Assembly: GCA_002373875.1 (NCBI GenBank)
Contig: DFKQ01000011.1
Location: 1 to 64,000, forward strand
Reading direction: 5' to 3'
Source: Lachnospiraceae bacterium UBA3641
GTDB lineage: Bacteria > Bacillota > Clostridia > Lachnospirales > Lachnospiraceae
DNA: 64,000 nt
The notes beneath the pieces were generated by a model. The model searched no databases, had not been told where the DNA came from, and saw only the letters and a program-made list of their open reading frames with translations. Position 1 is the first letter of the stretch; each line of letters begins with the position of its first letter. This document shows, in pieces, positions 9,775 to 18,473 of the stretch. Made by a program: the position numbers and the translations under genes.

Positions 9775-11907
9775 ATGGGACTATTTGACAGGCGTGCTCT
9801 TACGGAAGAGTATATGGATGAGATAAGGAAACAGACGGATCCTTATGGTTATTTTTGCCTGAATGAGCAGATAAAGAGAGGGGAAGTAAAAGATGGAGAG
9901 GAACTTCCATTTTCAATGATAACTGACCTGAAAGCACTTGTTTATGACGGGGCGGCTTTTGAACCGGGTGATAAACAGTACGTTTTTCTGGGAAATGAGG
10001 GGTTCGTTTATGAGATGGAGGAGCTTAAGGAGCTTCCGTCATCCTGCAGCGAAGCCGACCTGATCTACTGGGATGAGGACAGGCTCTACGAGGAGAAGCG
10101 TCACGTTCCTTATTTTAAGCCCGACTGGTCGCCCGATACCCTTCTTAACTGTAATTACATAGGAGAATCCTATATGGTGAGATCCGGGATCGCAGTATCG
10201 GTGATCGAAGAGATGAGGAGTGATCCGGGCCCCGATATGATCGAACCTGAGCTTAAATATGAATTTCTCCTGCGAACAGCCGAGAAGACGGATAAGGTGC
10301 ATCATGTACCTATGGTACTGACCCATATTCCCGATGAAAGTGCCGATGAGGATGAAATATATTCTGAATACACATGGCAGAATCAATCGCAGAAATACAT
10401 CCGCTTAAGGAATGAGTCCTTTGCCAGACGCGGGTGGGGGATCGGTTATGAGAAGATTTTTGAGAGGAAAGATAACAGCGTTATCAATAACAACGTTATC
10501 AATAACATTGTTATTAAACCCGGTGATGATAGGATGGATCTCTCGATCATAATCCCTTCCAAGGATCATAGCGATATACTTGCAGCCTGTCTAACGAGCA
10601 TAAAAAATAATTATGTTAAGGGGAAGAACAAAAAACTTGAGATCATTGTTGTGGATAATGGGAGTTCTTCCGCAGAAGGACTTAAGATAGAGGACTTTCT
10701 CAGGGAGCTTAAAAAGGATATACCCGTAAAATATATCTACAAGGAGATGGATTTCAATTTTTCAAGGATGTGTGATCTGGGCGTTGGGGAAGCATCCGGT
10801 GAGTATCTTCTTTTCCTGAATGATGACATCGAACTGACGGATGATATAACACTTGAGAGGATGTATGCATATGCAGCCCTGCCGCATATAGGAGCGGTCG
10901 GTGCCAAGCTCTACTATCCGCAGGGCAATATAATACAGCACACAGGGATAACGGTGAGCCTTGACTGTGGTCCCACACATAAGCTGGCGACCTTTCCCGA
11001 TGACAAGCCTTATTACTACGGGATAAATGTATTCAACCGAAATGTCCTTGCCGTGACCGGAGCGGCTCTTTGTGTGAGCAGGGAAAAATACTTTAAATGT
11101 GGCGGTTTTAATGATAAAATGGGAGTTGGCTACAATGATGTGGATCTGTGCGTTAAGCTTTACGAAGAAGGTTTTAAGAATGTGGTCCTGAACGAGTGTA
11201 TTCTATTCCACCATGAGTCACTGTCAAGAGGCATGGATCATACTGATGATAAAAAATACGCAAGGCTTAAGGAAGAGCGGGGTCTCCTGTATGATTCCCA
11301 TACCTTTATCAGGGAGAAGGGTGATCCCTACTACTCGGTAAATCTTATTCCGGATAATCTTGACTATACGGTAAATGTAGTGGCCGATCATGAGAAAAGG
11401 GCATCCAGGAGCAAGAAGGTTGATGATCCCAAGGCTGCCGCAAAGATACTTAAGCTTATAAGCAAGGATGACGGAACGGTTCGTTACGACAAGACCGGCA
11501 ACAGGATATACAAGGGATCAAAGAGGCTCCACTTCAATATCGAAAGGACGGATTCCTTCCGCGGTATCATGAAGGAGGATGAGGACTACTGCCTGATCGA
11601 AGGATGGGCCACGCTTACGGGAAGGGATAATGCCCTGTATGATACATACATTGCCCTTGTCAGTGATGGTGAGTGCATGATCTTTGATACCTTTAAGAAG
11701 AACCGTGAGGATGTGGCGGTTGTGTTCGTTAATGAGAAGAACCTGTTCCTTACAGGCTTCAAGTGTAAGATTAAGGTCAGCATGCTGGACAGGGACAAGA
11801 CCTACAGGCTGGCAATGATTAAGAAGTCCGGACTTACCGGGATAAGCTATATTAAGCTGGGAGACAGTTATGAACCCTTCAGGGGACGGGATAAAGCAGG
11901 AGAATGA
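9775..11907 (+). CDS. Family-2 glycosyltransferase with extra N- and C-terminal domains
   Basis: 710 aa. The GT-A fold starts near residue 253 (MDLSIIIPSKDH), with VVDNGSSS, the metal-binding FLNDDIEL near 347, GGFNDKMGVGYNDVDLC and FHHESLSRG, a rhamnosyl/glycan-extending GT2 pattern. Residues 1-245 have a domain I do not recognise. Residues about 600-705 look like a beta-sandwich (YCLIEGWATLTGRD), possibly carbohydrate-binding. It is probably cytosolic at the membrane face and adds sugars to the lipid-linked chain. Its 3' end overlaps the next glycosyltransferase gene by 38 bases. Sugar specificity cannot be read from sequence. Confidence 0.88.
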   Translation: MGLFDRRALTEEYMDEIRKQTDPYGYFCLNEQIKRGEVKDGEELPFSMITDLKALVYDGAAFEPGDKQYVFLGNEGFVYEMEELKELPSSCSEADLIYWDEDRLYEEKRHVPYFKPDWSPDTLLNCNYIGESYMVRSGIAVSVIEEMRSDPGPDMIEPELKYEFLLRTAEKTDKVHHVPMVLTHIPDESADEDEIYSEYTWQNQSQKYIRLRNESFARRGWGIGYEKIFERKDNSVINNNVINNIVIKPGDDRMDLSIIIPSKDHSDILAACLTSIKNNYVKGKNKKLEIIVVDNGSSSAEGLKIEDFLRELKKDIPVKYIYKEMDFNFSRMCDLGVGEASGEYLLFLNDDIELTDDITLERMYAYAALPHIGAVGAKLYYPQGNIIQHTGITVSLDCGPTHKLATFPDDKPYYYGINVFNRNVLAVTGAALCVSREKYFKCGGFNDKMGVGYNDVDLCVKLYEEGFKNVVLNECILFHHESLSRGMDHTDDKKYARLKEERGLLYDSHTFIREKGDPYYSVNLIPDNLDYTVNVVADHEKRASRSKKVDDPKAAAKILKLISKDDGTVRYDKTGNRIYKGSKRLHFNIERTDSFRGIMKEDEDYCLIEGWATLTGRDNALYDTYIALVSDGECMIFDTFKKNREDVAVVFVNEKNLFLTGFKCKIKVSMLDRDKTYRLAMIKKSGLTGISYIKLGDSYEPFRGRDKAGE

Positions 11908-13984
11908 ATATTATAAGGATCTGTATGAGAAGGAACGCAATAAGTGCGAGGAACTGACCGCGAGAGTGGTTGATCTGGAAGCCGCCAATGCAGACCTTAC
12001 ATACAAGCTTGATAAAATACGAAAGAGTAAGCTGTGGAAGAGCATATACCCTATAAGGCTTGCTTATTCGCATCTTAAAAACCTGATCACAAGGATAAAG
12101 AGATACGGTAACCTTAAAAACCTGATGGCCAAGATAAAGAGCAAGAGGATCGAGAAGGCGGCTTACAAAAGCTACGGAACCTTAAGCATGCCGGACGAAG
12201 AGACAAGGAAGGCTCAGGAGGAGACAAGGTTCCCGGAGGATGTTAAGTTCTCTATCCTGGTTCCCCTCTACAATACTCCGGATGGTTTTCTACGGCAGAT
12301 GATCGATTCCGTAAGGAATCAGACCTACAAAAACTGGGAGCTCTGCCTTGCCGACGGATCGGATGATGACCATAAGGGCGTAGGAGATATCTGCAGGGAA
12401 TATGCGAGGGATGATAAGCGTATCAGGTATAAGAAGCTTGATGAAAATCTGGGGATATCGGGCAATACCAATAAGTGCCTTGAGATGGCAACAGGGTCAT
12501 ATATAGGACTGTTTGATCATGATGATATCCTGCACCCGTGCGCCCTGTATGAGTATATGAAGGTAATATGTAATGAGGTCGGGGGCAAAGCAGAGGATGG
12601 AATCCTACCGGATTCCTTTGATGCCTCAAAGCCGGCGGGCTCCCCCGACGCGGAGGTCGGGGGCAAAGCAGATTATATTTACTGTGATGAGACCACCTTT
12701 AAGGATGACAATATCGACAATATGGTCACCCTGCATTTTAAGCCTGACTTTGCCATAGATAACTTAAGGGCCAATAATTATATATGCCATTTCTCGGTTT
12801 TTTCAAGGGAGCTGGTTGACAGGACAGGACTTTTCAGGTCGGAATATGACGGGTCTCAGGACCATGACCTTATTTTAAGGCTTACCCACAATGCGAAAAA
12901 GATTGTACATGTGCCAAAGATACTTTATTACTGGCGGTCGCATGCGGGAAGCGTGGCATCTGATATAAATGCCAAGTCATATGCCATAGATGCGGCTAAG
13001 GGAGCCGTTGCAGCCCACCTTAAGCAGTGCGGCTTCGAAGGCTTTAAGATCGAGAGTTCACGGGCATTTGAGACTATATTCAGGATAAGATACAAGCTGA
13101 CGGCCAGGCCCCTTATTTCGATACTGATCCCCAATAAGGACCATGTGAGTGATCTGAGAAGGTGCATAGATTCCATAATCGATAAGACCTCATATGATAA
13201 TTACGAGATCATAGTTATCGAGAATAACAGTACCGATAAGGAAACCTTCGGGTATTACGAATCCCTGAAGAAGCATCCGCGTATAGATGTCGTTCAGTAC
13301 AGGGAAGAAATCCCATCCGGGTTTAATTACTCGAAGATAAATAATTTCGGAGCTTCATGTGCGAGGGGCGAGTATCTGGTACTCCTTAACAATGATACGG
13401 AAGTTATAACAAGAACCTGGCTTGAAGAGATGCTTATGTATGCCCAGCGGTCCGATGTAGGCGCGGTGGGCTGTATGCTTTATTACGAGGATTATTCGAT
13501 CCAGCATGCGGGAATAGTGCTGGGACTTGGTGCCCACAGGACGGCCGGCCATTCCCATTACGGCATGAACAAGGAGAATTTGGGCTACATGGGGCGCCTC
13601 TGTTATGCCCAGAATGTATCGGCGGTTACCGGAGCCTGCCTTATGACAGGGAAGGCCGATTTTGACTCGGTGGGAGGACTTAACGAGGATCTGGCCGTGG
13701 CACTTAATGATGTGGATTACTGCCTGAAGCTTCGCAGGAAGGGACTCCTTAATGTATTCACCCCCTTTGCCGAACTCTTCCATTACGAATCACGGTCGAG
13801 AGGGACCGATGTTACGGAAGCGGCGGATAAGGAGAAGGCTGAACGGTATAACAAAGAATGTGAATTGTTTAAAGCCATCTGGAAGGAAGAGCTTGATAAG
13901 GGGGATCCCTATTTTAACCCCAATTTTTCGTTGGATCATTCCAATTTTGTATTAAATGGAAATCCCACCTCTATGGTCGGATGA
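11870..13984 (+). CDS. Bidomain family-2 glycosyltransferase
   Basis: 704 aa. An N-terminal coiled coil (about 8-48) is followed by a basic stretch, then two GT2 domains. Domain 1 starts near 126 (FSILVPLYNTPD) with DHDD near 216. Domain 2 starts near 414 (PLISILIPNKDH) with VVIENNST-like and NNDTE near 507, ALNDVDYCLKLR and FHYESRSRG. Two active sites suggest synthesis of a repeating disaccharide or two successive transfers. The first domain carries an in-frame 78-nt insertion (see 12575). The gene at 23192 is a close relative of domain 1. The start overlaps the upstream GT, so the pair is likely translated together. Confidence 0.9.
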   Translation: MNPSGDGIKQENEYYKDLYEKERNKCEELTARVVDLEAANADLTYKLDKIRKSKLWKSIYPIRLAYSHLKNLITRIKRYGNLKNLMAKIKSKRIEKAAYKSYGTLSMPDEETRKAQEETRFPEDVKFSILVPLYNTPDGFLRQMIDSVRNQTYKNWELCLADGSDDDHKGVGDICREYARDDKRIRYKKLDENLGISGNTNKCLEMATGSYIGLFDHDDILHPCALYEYMKVICNEVGGKAEDGILPDSFDASKPAGSPDAEVGGKADYIYCDETTFKDDNIDNMVTLHFKPDFAIDNLRANNYICHFSVFSRELVDRTGLFRSEYDGSQDHDLILRLTHNAKKIVHVPKILYYWRSHAGSVASDINAKSYAIDAAKGAVAAHLKQCGFEGFKIESSRAFETIFRIRYKLTARPLISILIPNKDHVSDLRRCIDSIIDKTSYDNYEIIVIENNSTDKETFGYYESLKKHPRIDVVQYREEIPSGFNYSKINNFGASCARGEYLVLLNNDTEVITRTWLEEMLMYAQRSDVGAVGCMLYYEDYSIQHAGIVLGLGAHRTAGHSHYGMNKENLGYMGRLCYAQNVSAVTGACLMTGKADFDSVGGLNEDLAVALNDVDYCLKLRRKGLLNVFTPFAELFHYESRSRGTDVTEAADKEKAERYNKECELFKAIWKEELDKGDPYFNPNFSLDHSNFVLNGNPTSMVG
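12575..12672 (+). repeat. In-frame palindromic insertion with 20-bp direct repeats
   Basis: The 20-nt sequence GAGGTCGGGGGCAAAGCAGA occurs at 12575-12594 and 12653-12672, exactly 78 nt (26 codons) apart. Between them lie GTCGGGGG (12578-12585) and CCCCCGAC (12642-12649) as inverted arms and an inner GGAATCC/GGATTCC pair. Removing one copy plus the spacer restores a normal GT2 sequence (NEVGGKADYIYCDE). Confidence 0.75.
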
Positions 13985-14025
13985 TGGATCAGGACAAGAG
14001 GGTCTGAGCAGTGAGATAGTAAAAA

Positions 14026-14076
14026 TCCCTTGCCCCCCATTGGGGGAAGATGTCACCGAAGGTGACGGATGAGGGT
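14026..14076. repeat. Family-4 double-hairpin repeat
   Basis: Hairpin 1 pairs CTTGCCCCC with GGGGGAAG; hairpin 2 is GTCACC-GAA-GGTGAC; then GGATGAGGGTA. A degenerate relative lies at 18378-18440. It sits between a glycosyltransferase gene and pgm and contains an ATG (14050) in the pgm frame that is unlikely to be the start. Confidence 0.6.
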
Positions 14077-14100
14077 AAAATAAAAACAGGAGGTAAAGAT

Positions 14101-15825
14101 ATGGGTTACAAGGAGCAGTACAAATACTGGTGTGAAGATGCGTATTTCGATGACGCGACCAAGGCTGAGCTTAAGGCAATAGAGGGCAACGAAGCCGAGA
14201 TCGAGGACAGGTTCTATAAGGATCTGGAGTTCGGAACAGGCGGCCTTCGCGGTGTTATAGGTGCGGGAACCAACAGGATGAACATCTATACCGTAAGAAG
14301 GGCAACTCAGGGTCTGGCTAACTACATTTTGAAGCAGGGAACACAGGATAAGGGTGTGGCAATCTCCTACGACTGCAGGCGGATGTCTCCCGAGTTCGCG
14401 GATGAGACGGCTCTCTGCCTTAACGCAAACGGGATAAAGGCATATGTATTTACTTCCCTTCGTCCCACACCGGAGCTGTCATATGCGGTAAGGAAGCTTC
14501 ATTGCACAGCGGGTGTCATGGTAACGGCTTCCCACAATCCTCCGGAATACAACGGGTATAAGGCATACTGGGAGGATGGCGCCCAGATAACCTCGCCAAG
14601 GGATGTTGATATAATAAATGAAGTCAAGGCAGTGACCGATTACAACGAGGTTAAGACAATGGATAAGGCCGAGGCTGTTGCCCGGGGTCTTTATGTTGCA
14701 ATCGACAAGGATATAGATGATCCCTACATGGAAGAGCTTAAGAAGCAGATCATCCATCCCGAAGTTATTAAGGCCATGGCCGATGACATCAAGATCGTTT
14801 ATACACCCTTCCACGGGACAGGTAACCTGCCTGTAAGGAGAATCCTGTCGGAGCTTGGATTCAAGCAGGTATATGTGGTTCCCGAGCAGGAGCTTCCGGA
14901 TCCTGACTTTACCACTCTTGAATATCCCAACCCCGAGGATCCCAAGGCATTCACTCTGGCCCTTAAGCTGGCTAAGGAGAAGGATGCTGATATCGTCCTT
15001 GCAACGGACCCCGATGCGGACAGGCTGGGTATATATGCCAAGGATACAAAGTCGGGTGAATACATTCCCTTCACGGGCAATATGTCAGGAATGCTCATAG
15101 CCGAATATATCTTAAGGGAGAGGGCAGCTACCGGCACAATGCCCGAAAATCCGGCCCTTGTTAAGACGATAGTTACGACCAATCTTGCAGATCCCATATG
15201 CGAGGCCTACAATGTTAAGCTCATAGAAGTGCTTACGGGCTTTAAGTACATAGGTGAACAGATCAAGTGGTTTGAAGAGAAGCACACTAACAATTACGTA
15301 TTCGGTCTTGAGGAGAGTTACGGCTGTCTGGCCGGGACCCATGCAAGGGATAAGGATGCGATAGTGGCCGTTATGTGCCTGTGCGAGGTTGCCGCCTACT
15401 GCAAGAGCAAGGGGATGACCGTATGGGATCAGATGATAAAGATTTATGAGCAGTACGGCTTCTTCAAGGAGGGAATCCATACCATTACCATGAAGGGTAT
15501 AGAGGGGGCTCAGGAGATACAGAACATCATGGACAAGCTCCGCAAGGATCCTCCTAAGCAGTTTGCATCCCTTAAGGTTAAGGAGTTCAGGGATTATAAG
15601 AAGAATGAAGTGATAAACATGGAGACCGGAGCCAAATCCGAAACCGGGCTTCCCGAATCGAACGTTCTTTATTTCGAGCTTGAGAATGATTCATGGTGCT
15701 GCGCCAGGCCCTCGGGTACCGAGCCCAAGATCAAGTTCTATATGGGCATAAAGGGTAATGACCTTGATGATGCTGATAAGAAGCTTTCGGAGTTAAAGGA
15801 AGCGGTTATTGCAAATATAAAGTAG
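14101..15825 (+). CDS. Phosphoglucomutase/phosphomannomutase family enzyme
   Basis: 574 aa from ATG 14101, which follows AGGAGGTAAAGAT; the frame extends upstream to 14050 but that part is repeat DNA. It interconverts hexose-1- and -6-phosphates and so supplies glucose-1-phosphate for RfbA and other nucleotide sugars. Motifs: phosphoserine loop TASHNPPEYNGYK (Ser near 144), metal loop DPDADR near 304, sugar-binding GLEESYG, and phosphate-binding RPSGTEPK near 537. Length and GLEESYGCLAGTHARDKD match the long Firmicutes PgcA-type mutases. A pyrophosphorylase and a mutase in one locus fit local supply of precursors. Confidence 0.93.
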   Translation: MGYKEQYKYWCEDAYFDDATKAELKAIEGNEAEIEDRFYKDLEFGTGGLRGVIGAGTNRMNIYTVRRATQGLANYILKQGTQDKGVAISYDCRRMSPEFADETALCLNANGIKAYVFTSLRPTPELSYAVRKLHCTAGVMVTASHNPPEYNGYKAYWEDGAQITSPRDVDIINEVKAVTDYNEVKTMDKAEAVARGLYVAIDKDIDDPYMEELKKQIIHPEVIKAMADDIKIVYTPFHGTGNLPVRRILSELGFKQVYVVPEQELPDPDFTTLEYPNPEDPKAFTLALKLAKEKDADIVLATDPDADRLGIYAKDTKSGEYIPFTGNMSGMLIAEYILRERAATGTMPENPALVKTIVTTNLADPICEAYNVKLIEVLTGFKYIGEQIKWFEEKHTNNYVFGLEESYGCLAGTHARDKDAIVAVMCLCEVAAYCKSKGMTVWDQMIKIYEQYGFFKEGIHTITMKGIEGAQEIQNIMDKLRKDPPKQFASLKVKEFRDYKKNEVINMETGAKSETGLPESNVLYFELENDSWCCARPSGTEPKIKFYMGIKGNDLDDADKKLSELKEAVIANIK

Positions 15826-15831
15826 CTTAAG

Positions 15832-17118
15832 ATGGTTGATAGTATTGAAAAGATATGGGGCAAAAGGGCCGTAAGATATGTGATCCTGACACTTCTTGCG
15901 GCCATGGCCCTTATCTCGCTTATACAGGGTGTCAGAAACGCGGCTCAGTCAAGCCAGGACTTTCAGTGGGATGCTGCCAAGGCTTTGAGTATGGGCCTTG
16001 ATCCCTATGACCTGTCAGAGGATCCGCAGAAGGCGTATGAATATCCGGCCCTTAATGATTTTTACAGGTTGTATACGGATAAGGGACTTAAGCAGAACAT
16101 GGAGGCCAACCAGTTTCCGTCGCTCTTGCTGCTGCTGCTGCCATATACCTTTATGAAGCCCCTTACGGCCAGATATGCCTTTTTAATATCTAATCTGATA
16201 TTTACCGCAGGCATTGTTTTTCTGTTAAGGAGAACCTTTCTTAAAGACGCGGACCGGGATGTGTTTGCTGCCTTCATGCTTCTTATGATCGCCGGTACAC
16301 CATACAGGAACCAGTTGGGAGTGGGACAGCATACAATTTTTTCCTTTTTCTTTTTCCTTCTGGCAGTATGGTTTGAAGGGATGTATCCTTGCGAGGAAAC
16401 GTCGGATGGCAGTGCCGGGGGCAGAGTTGGCAGGCGTCATGCCGGTCTGTTTGCGGCAACGGTGATTAGTCTTTTTATCTGCTATTTCAAATATACCCTG
16501 ACGGTTCCCCTGTGCCTGTATTTTGTTTACAAAAAGAGATATCCTGAAATAGCTCTTTCGGCAGCAGGCCATGTGATCCTTACGGCTGCCTGCGCCACAG
16601 AGCTCAATGATTCGTTTATAAACATGGTGATCAAACCTCTCAGGGTTTCGTCCGCACTTGCGGCTGAGGGAGGACTTGACTTCGGGGCGTTACTTAATGG
16701 TTCGGCCCTTGCATATGTACTTGCGCTTATTGTTATGGCAGTATTGTTTGTAATGGCGCTTAGACTCCCGGAGGGTATGGACGGTGAATTTATGGGCATT
16801 CTTGTTCTGTGGTCTCTGATAATCACTTACCACAGGACTTATGATTTCTTCGTTATGGTCACGGTGCTTGCCTTCTTTTCGGGATCCGGCAGAGGATGCC
16901 ATGACAAAACGGCAGGACGCAGGGATGCCTTTACGATAGTCCTTGCGGCGGGATATATGATCGTACTTATATCCGTGTTTTTTGTTTTGAGGATTTTTTC
17001 GGAATCAACGGCCTCCAAGCTGGTGGTCGGGAGCATATATTATTTATTTACGCTGGCAGTTACCGGGCGTGCCATGGGCACGCTTTGCGGCACAAGAGAG
17101 AATGATGGAAAGAATTAA
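15832..17118 (+). CDS. Membrane glycosyltransferase, GT87/DUF2029-like (GT-C)
   Basis: 428 aa polytopic protein with roughly ten hydrophobic segments. The first outer loop has SSQDFQWDAAKAL and MGLDPYDL, the usual pattern of DUF2029/GT87 polyprenyl-phosphate-sugar-dependent transferases, with an acidic catalytic residue in the first loop. The order here, GT-C, then a dolichyl-phosphate-mannose-type GT2 (17102), then GtrA (17883), matches a three-component glycosylation system in which GtrB charges undecaprenyl phosphate, GtrA flips it and the GT-C adds the sugar outside. Gene spacing to pgm is only six bases. A Gly/Arg-rich loop near residues 185-203 looks inserted. Confidence 0.75.
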   Translation: MVDSIEKIWGKRAVRYVILTLLAAMALISLIQGVRNAAQSSQDFQWDAAKALSMGLDPYDLSEDPQKAYEYPALNDFYRLYTDKGLKQNMEANQFPSLLLLLLPYTFMKPLTARYAFLISNLIFTAGIVFLLRRTFLKDADRDVFAAFMLLMIAGTPYRNQLGVGQHTIFSFFFFLLAVWFEGMYPCEETSDGSAGGRVGRRHAGLFAATVISLFICYFKYTLTVPLCLYFVYKKRYPEIALSAAGHVILTAACATELNDSFINMVIKPLRVSSALAAEGGLDFGALLNGSALAYVLALIVMAVLFVMALRLPEGMDGEFMGILVLWSLIITYHRTYDFFVMVTVLAFFSGSGRGCHDKTAGRRDAFTIVLAAGYMIVLISVFFVLRIFSESTASKLVVGSIYYLFTLAVTGRAMGTLCGTRENDGKN

Positions 17119-17821
17119 GGACAGCCTGTACATTGTCATACCGGCTTACAATGAAGAAGAGAATATAAGACAGGTCGTGGAGGACTGGTATCCGGTGGTG
17201 GATGAAAGGAGCGGTGATTCAAGGCTTGTCATAGTCAATGACGGAAGCAGGGATAACACCCTTGAAGTGCTTAATGCACTAAAGAAGGATAAGCCCAAGC
17301 TTACGGTGCTTAATAAGGAAAACGGCGGGCACGGGTCCACCATAATGTATGGATATCGTTATGCCCTTGAGCAGGGAGCTGAGTACATTTTCCAGACGGA
17401 TTCCGACGGGCAGACCTTCGCATCCGAATTCGGTGCCTTCTGGGACGGACGGACTAAGTACGACATGCTTATAGGTTATCGCAATCACAGAGAGGACGGG
17501 TTTTCAAGGATCGTGGTGACTAAGGTTCTGAAGCTTGTGATAAGGCTGTGCTTTCATGTTGATGTTACGGATGCCAATACACCCTACAGGCTTATGAATG
17601 CCGATGTGCTGGGTGAAGAGATAGATTATGTTCCGAAGGATTTCTTTTTGGCAAATGTCCTTTTAACGGTACTTTTTACCAAACATCTGAGGAAGATCCG
17701 GTTTATACCCATAACCTTCAGACCAAGGCAGGGTGGGGTTAATTCAATAAATTTAAAGAGGATATTCAGGATCGGACGACAATCACTTAAGGACTTCAGG
17801 GAACTGAATAAGATCATATAA
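17102..17821 (+). CDS. Polyprenyl-phosphate glycosyltransferase, GtrB/DPM1-like
   Basis: 239 aa from ATG 17102, overlapping the end of the GT-C gene; an upstream in-frame ATG at 17069 would add 11 residues from within that gene. GT2 fold: YIVIPAYNEEENI, VIVNDGSRDNT, NGGHGSTIMYGY, QTDSDGQT (metal-binding) and FRPRQGGVNS. These are the hallmarks of enzymes that load a single sugar on undecaprenyl or dolichyl phosphate. There is no strong C-terminal membrane anchor. It is likely the donor-making partner of the GT-C protein and the GtrA flippase candidate. Confidence 0.88.
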   Translation: MMERIKDSLYIVIPAYNEEENIRQVVEDWYPVVDERSGDSRLVIVNDGSRDNTLEVLNALKKDKPKLTVLNKENGGHGSTIMYGYRYALEQGAEYIFQTDSDGQTFASEFGAFWDGRTKYDMLIGYRNHREDGFSRIVVTKVLKLVIRLCFHVDVTDANTPYRLMNADVLGEEIDYVPKDFFLANVLLTVLFTKHLRKIRFIPITFRPRQGGVNSINLKRIFRIGRQSLKDFRELNKII

Positions 17822-17834
17822 TTATAATATAGAA

Positions 17835-17862
17835 AGATCCTTCGCTGCGCTCAGAAAGACAG
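17835..17862. repeat. Short repeat remnant (CTTCGCTGCGCTCAG type)
   Basis: The intergenic run GATCCTTCGCTGCGCTCAGA resembles dispersed repeats I recall from many clostridial genomes. Only one copy is visible here, so the call is weak. Confidence 0.35.
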
Positions 17863-17882
17863 GATATAAGGGATGATAAGAT

Positions 17883-18362
17883 ATGAATGATGAAAAGAAG
17901 AATGATAAGAAGAAGCTGATGAATCAGATAATCAAGTTCGGTTTTGTGGGCGGAACAGCATTTATAATAGATTATCTGATCACGCTGGGAGTATCGGCTT
18001 TATGCCGGAATGCGGCAGGAATGGATGTTGCTGCGGCAGCTGCCGTCGGCGGACTTTTCGGCTTTTGTATATCGCTTATATACAATTATATTATGAGTAT
18101 GAAGTTCGTGTTTGAGAGAAGAGAGGACATGGACAGGAAAAAGGAATTCATTATCTTTACCGTTCTGTCCATCGTGGGACTGGGACTCAATGAACTTATT
18201 CTGTATTTTGGAGTGATAGTATGTGATAAGGTGGTGCCGGTGTTAGTTGCCGATCATCCTTCACTTATCACAACGCTTGTCAAGATGTTTGCAACAGGCG
18301 TGGTCATGGTGTATAACTTCATAAGCAGGAAGATGACGCTGGAAAAACGCCAGACGGCCTGA
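17883..18362 (+). CDS. GtrA-like membrane protein
   Basis: 159 aa with four predicted membrane segments. The start, NQIIKFGFVGGTAFIIDYLI, is the classic GtrA signature, and the end has YNFISRKMTLEKR. GtrA proteins are thought to flip undecaprenyl-phosphate-linked sugars to the outer face. It completes the three-component set with 15832 and 17102. A 61-base gap with a repeat remnant separates it from the GtrB-like gene. Confidence 0.9.
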   Translation: MNDEKKNDKKKLMNQIIKFGFVGGTAFIIDYLITLGVSALCRNAAGMDVAAAAAVGGLFGFCISLIYNYIMSMKFVFERREDMDRKKEFIIFTVLSIVGLGLNELILYFGVIVCDKVVPVLVADHPSLITTLVKMFATGVVMVYNFISRKMTLEKRQTA

Positions 18363-18377
18363 TACGGCCTCCGGTTA

Positions 18378-18440
18378 CCTTCCTCCCAAAGGGGAAGGCA
18401 GGAGAACACTGATAAAGCTGACGGATCAGGGAGTGCTAAA
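18378..18440. repeat. Family-4 repeat, degenerate copy
   Basis: CCTTCCTCCCAAAGGGGAAGG (18378-18398) folds as a hairpin and is followed by GCTGACGGATCAGGGAG, matching GGTGACGGATGAGGG of the copy at 14026. It starts 15 bases after the GtrA stop. Confidence 0.55.
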
Positions 18441-18473
18441 GGATTCGGAAAAAAGGAATCGAACAGATAGTAT

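Noticed and set aside
14050..14100. Upstream ATG for phosphoglucomutase
   Set aside because: Lies in a family-4 repeat; ATG 14101 has a perfect AGGAGGT site and the conserved N-terminus.
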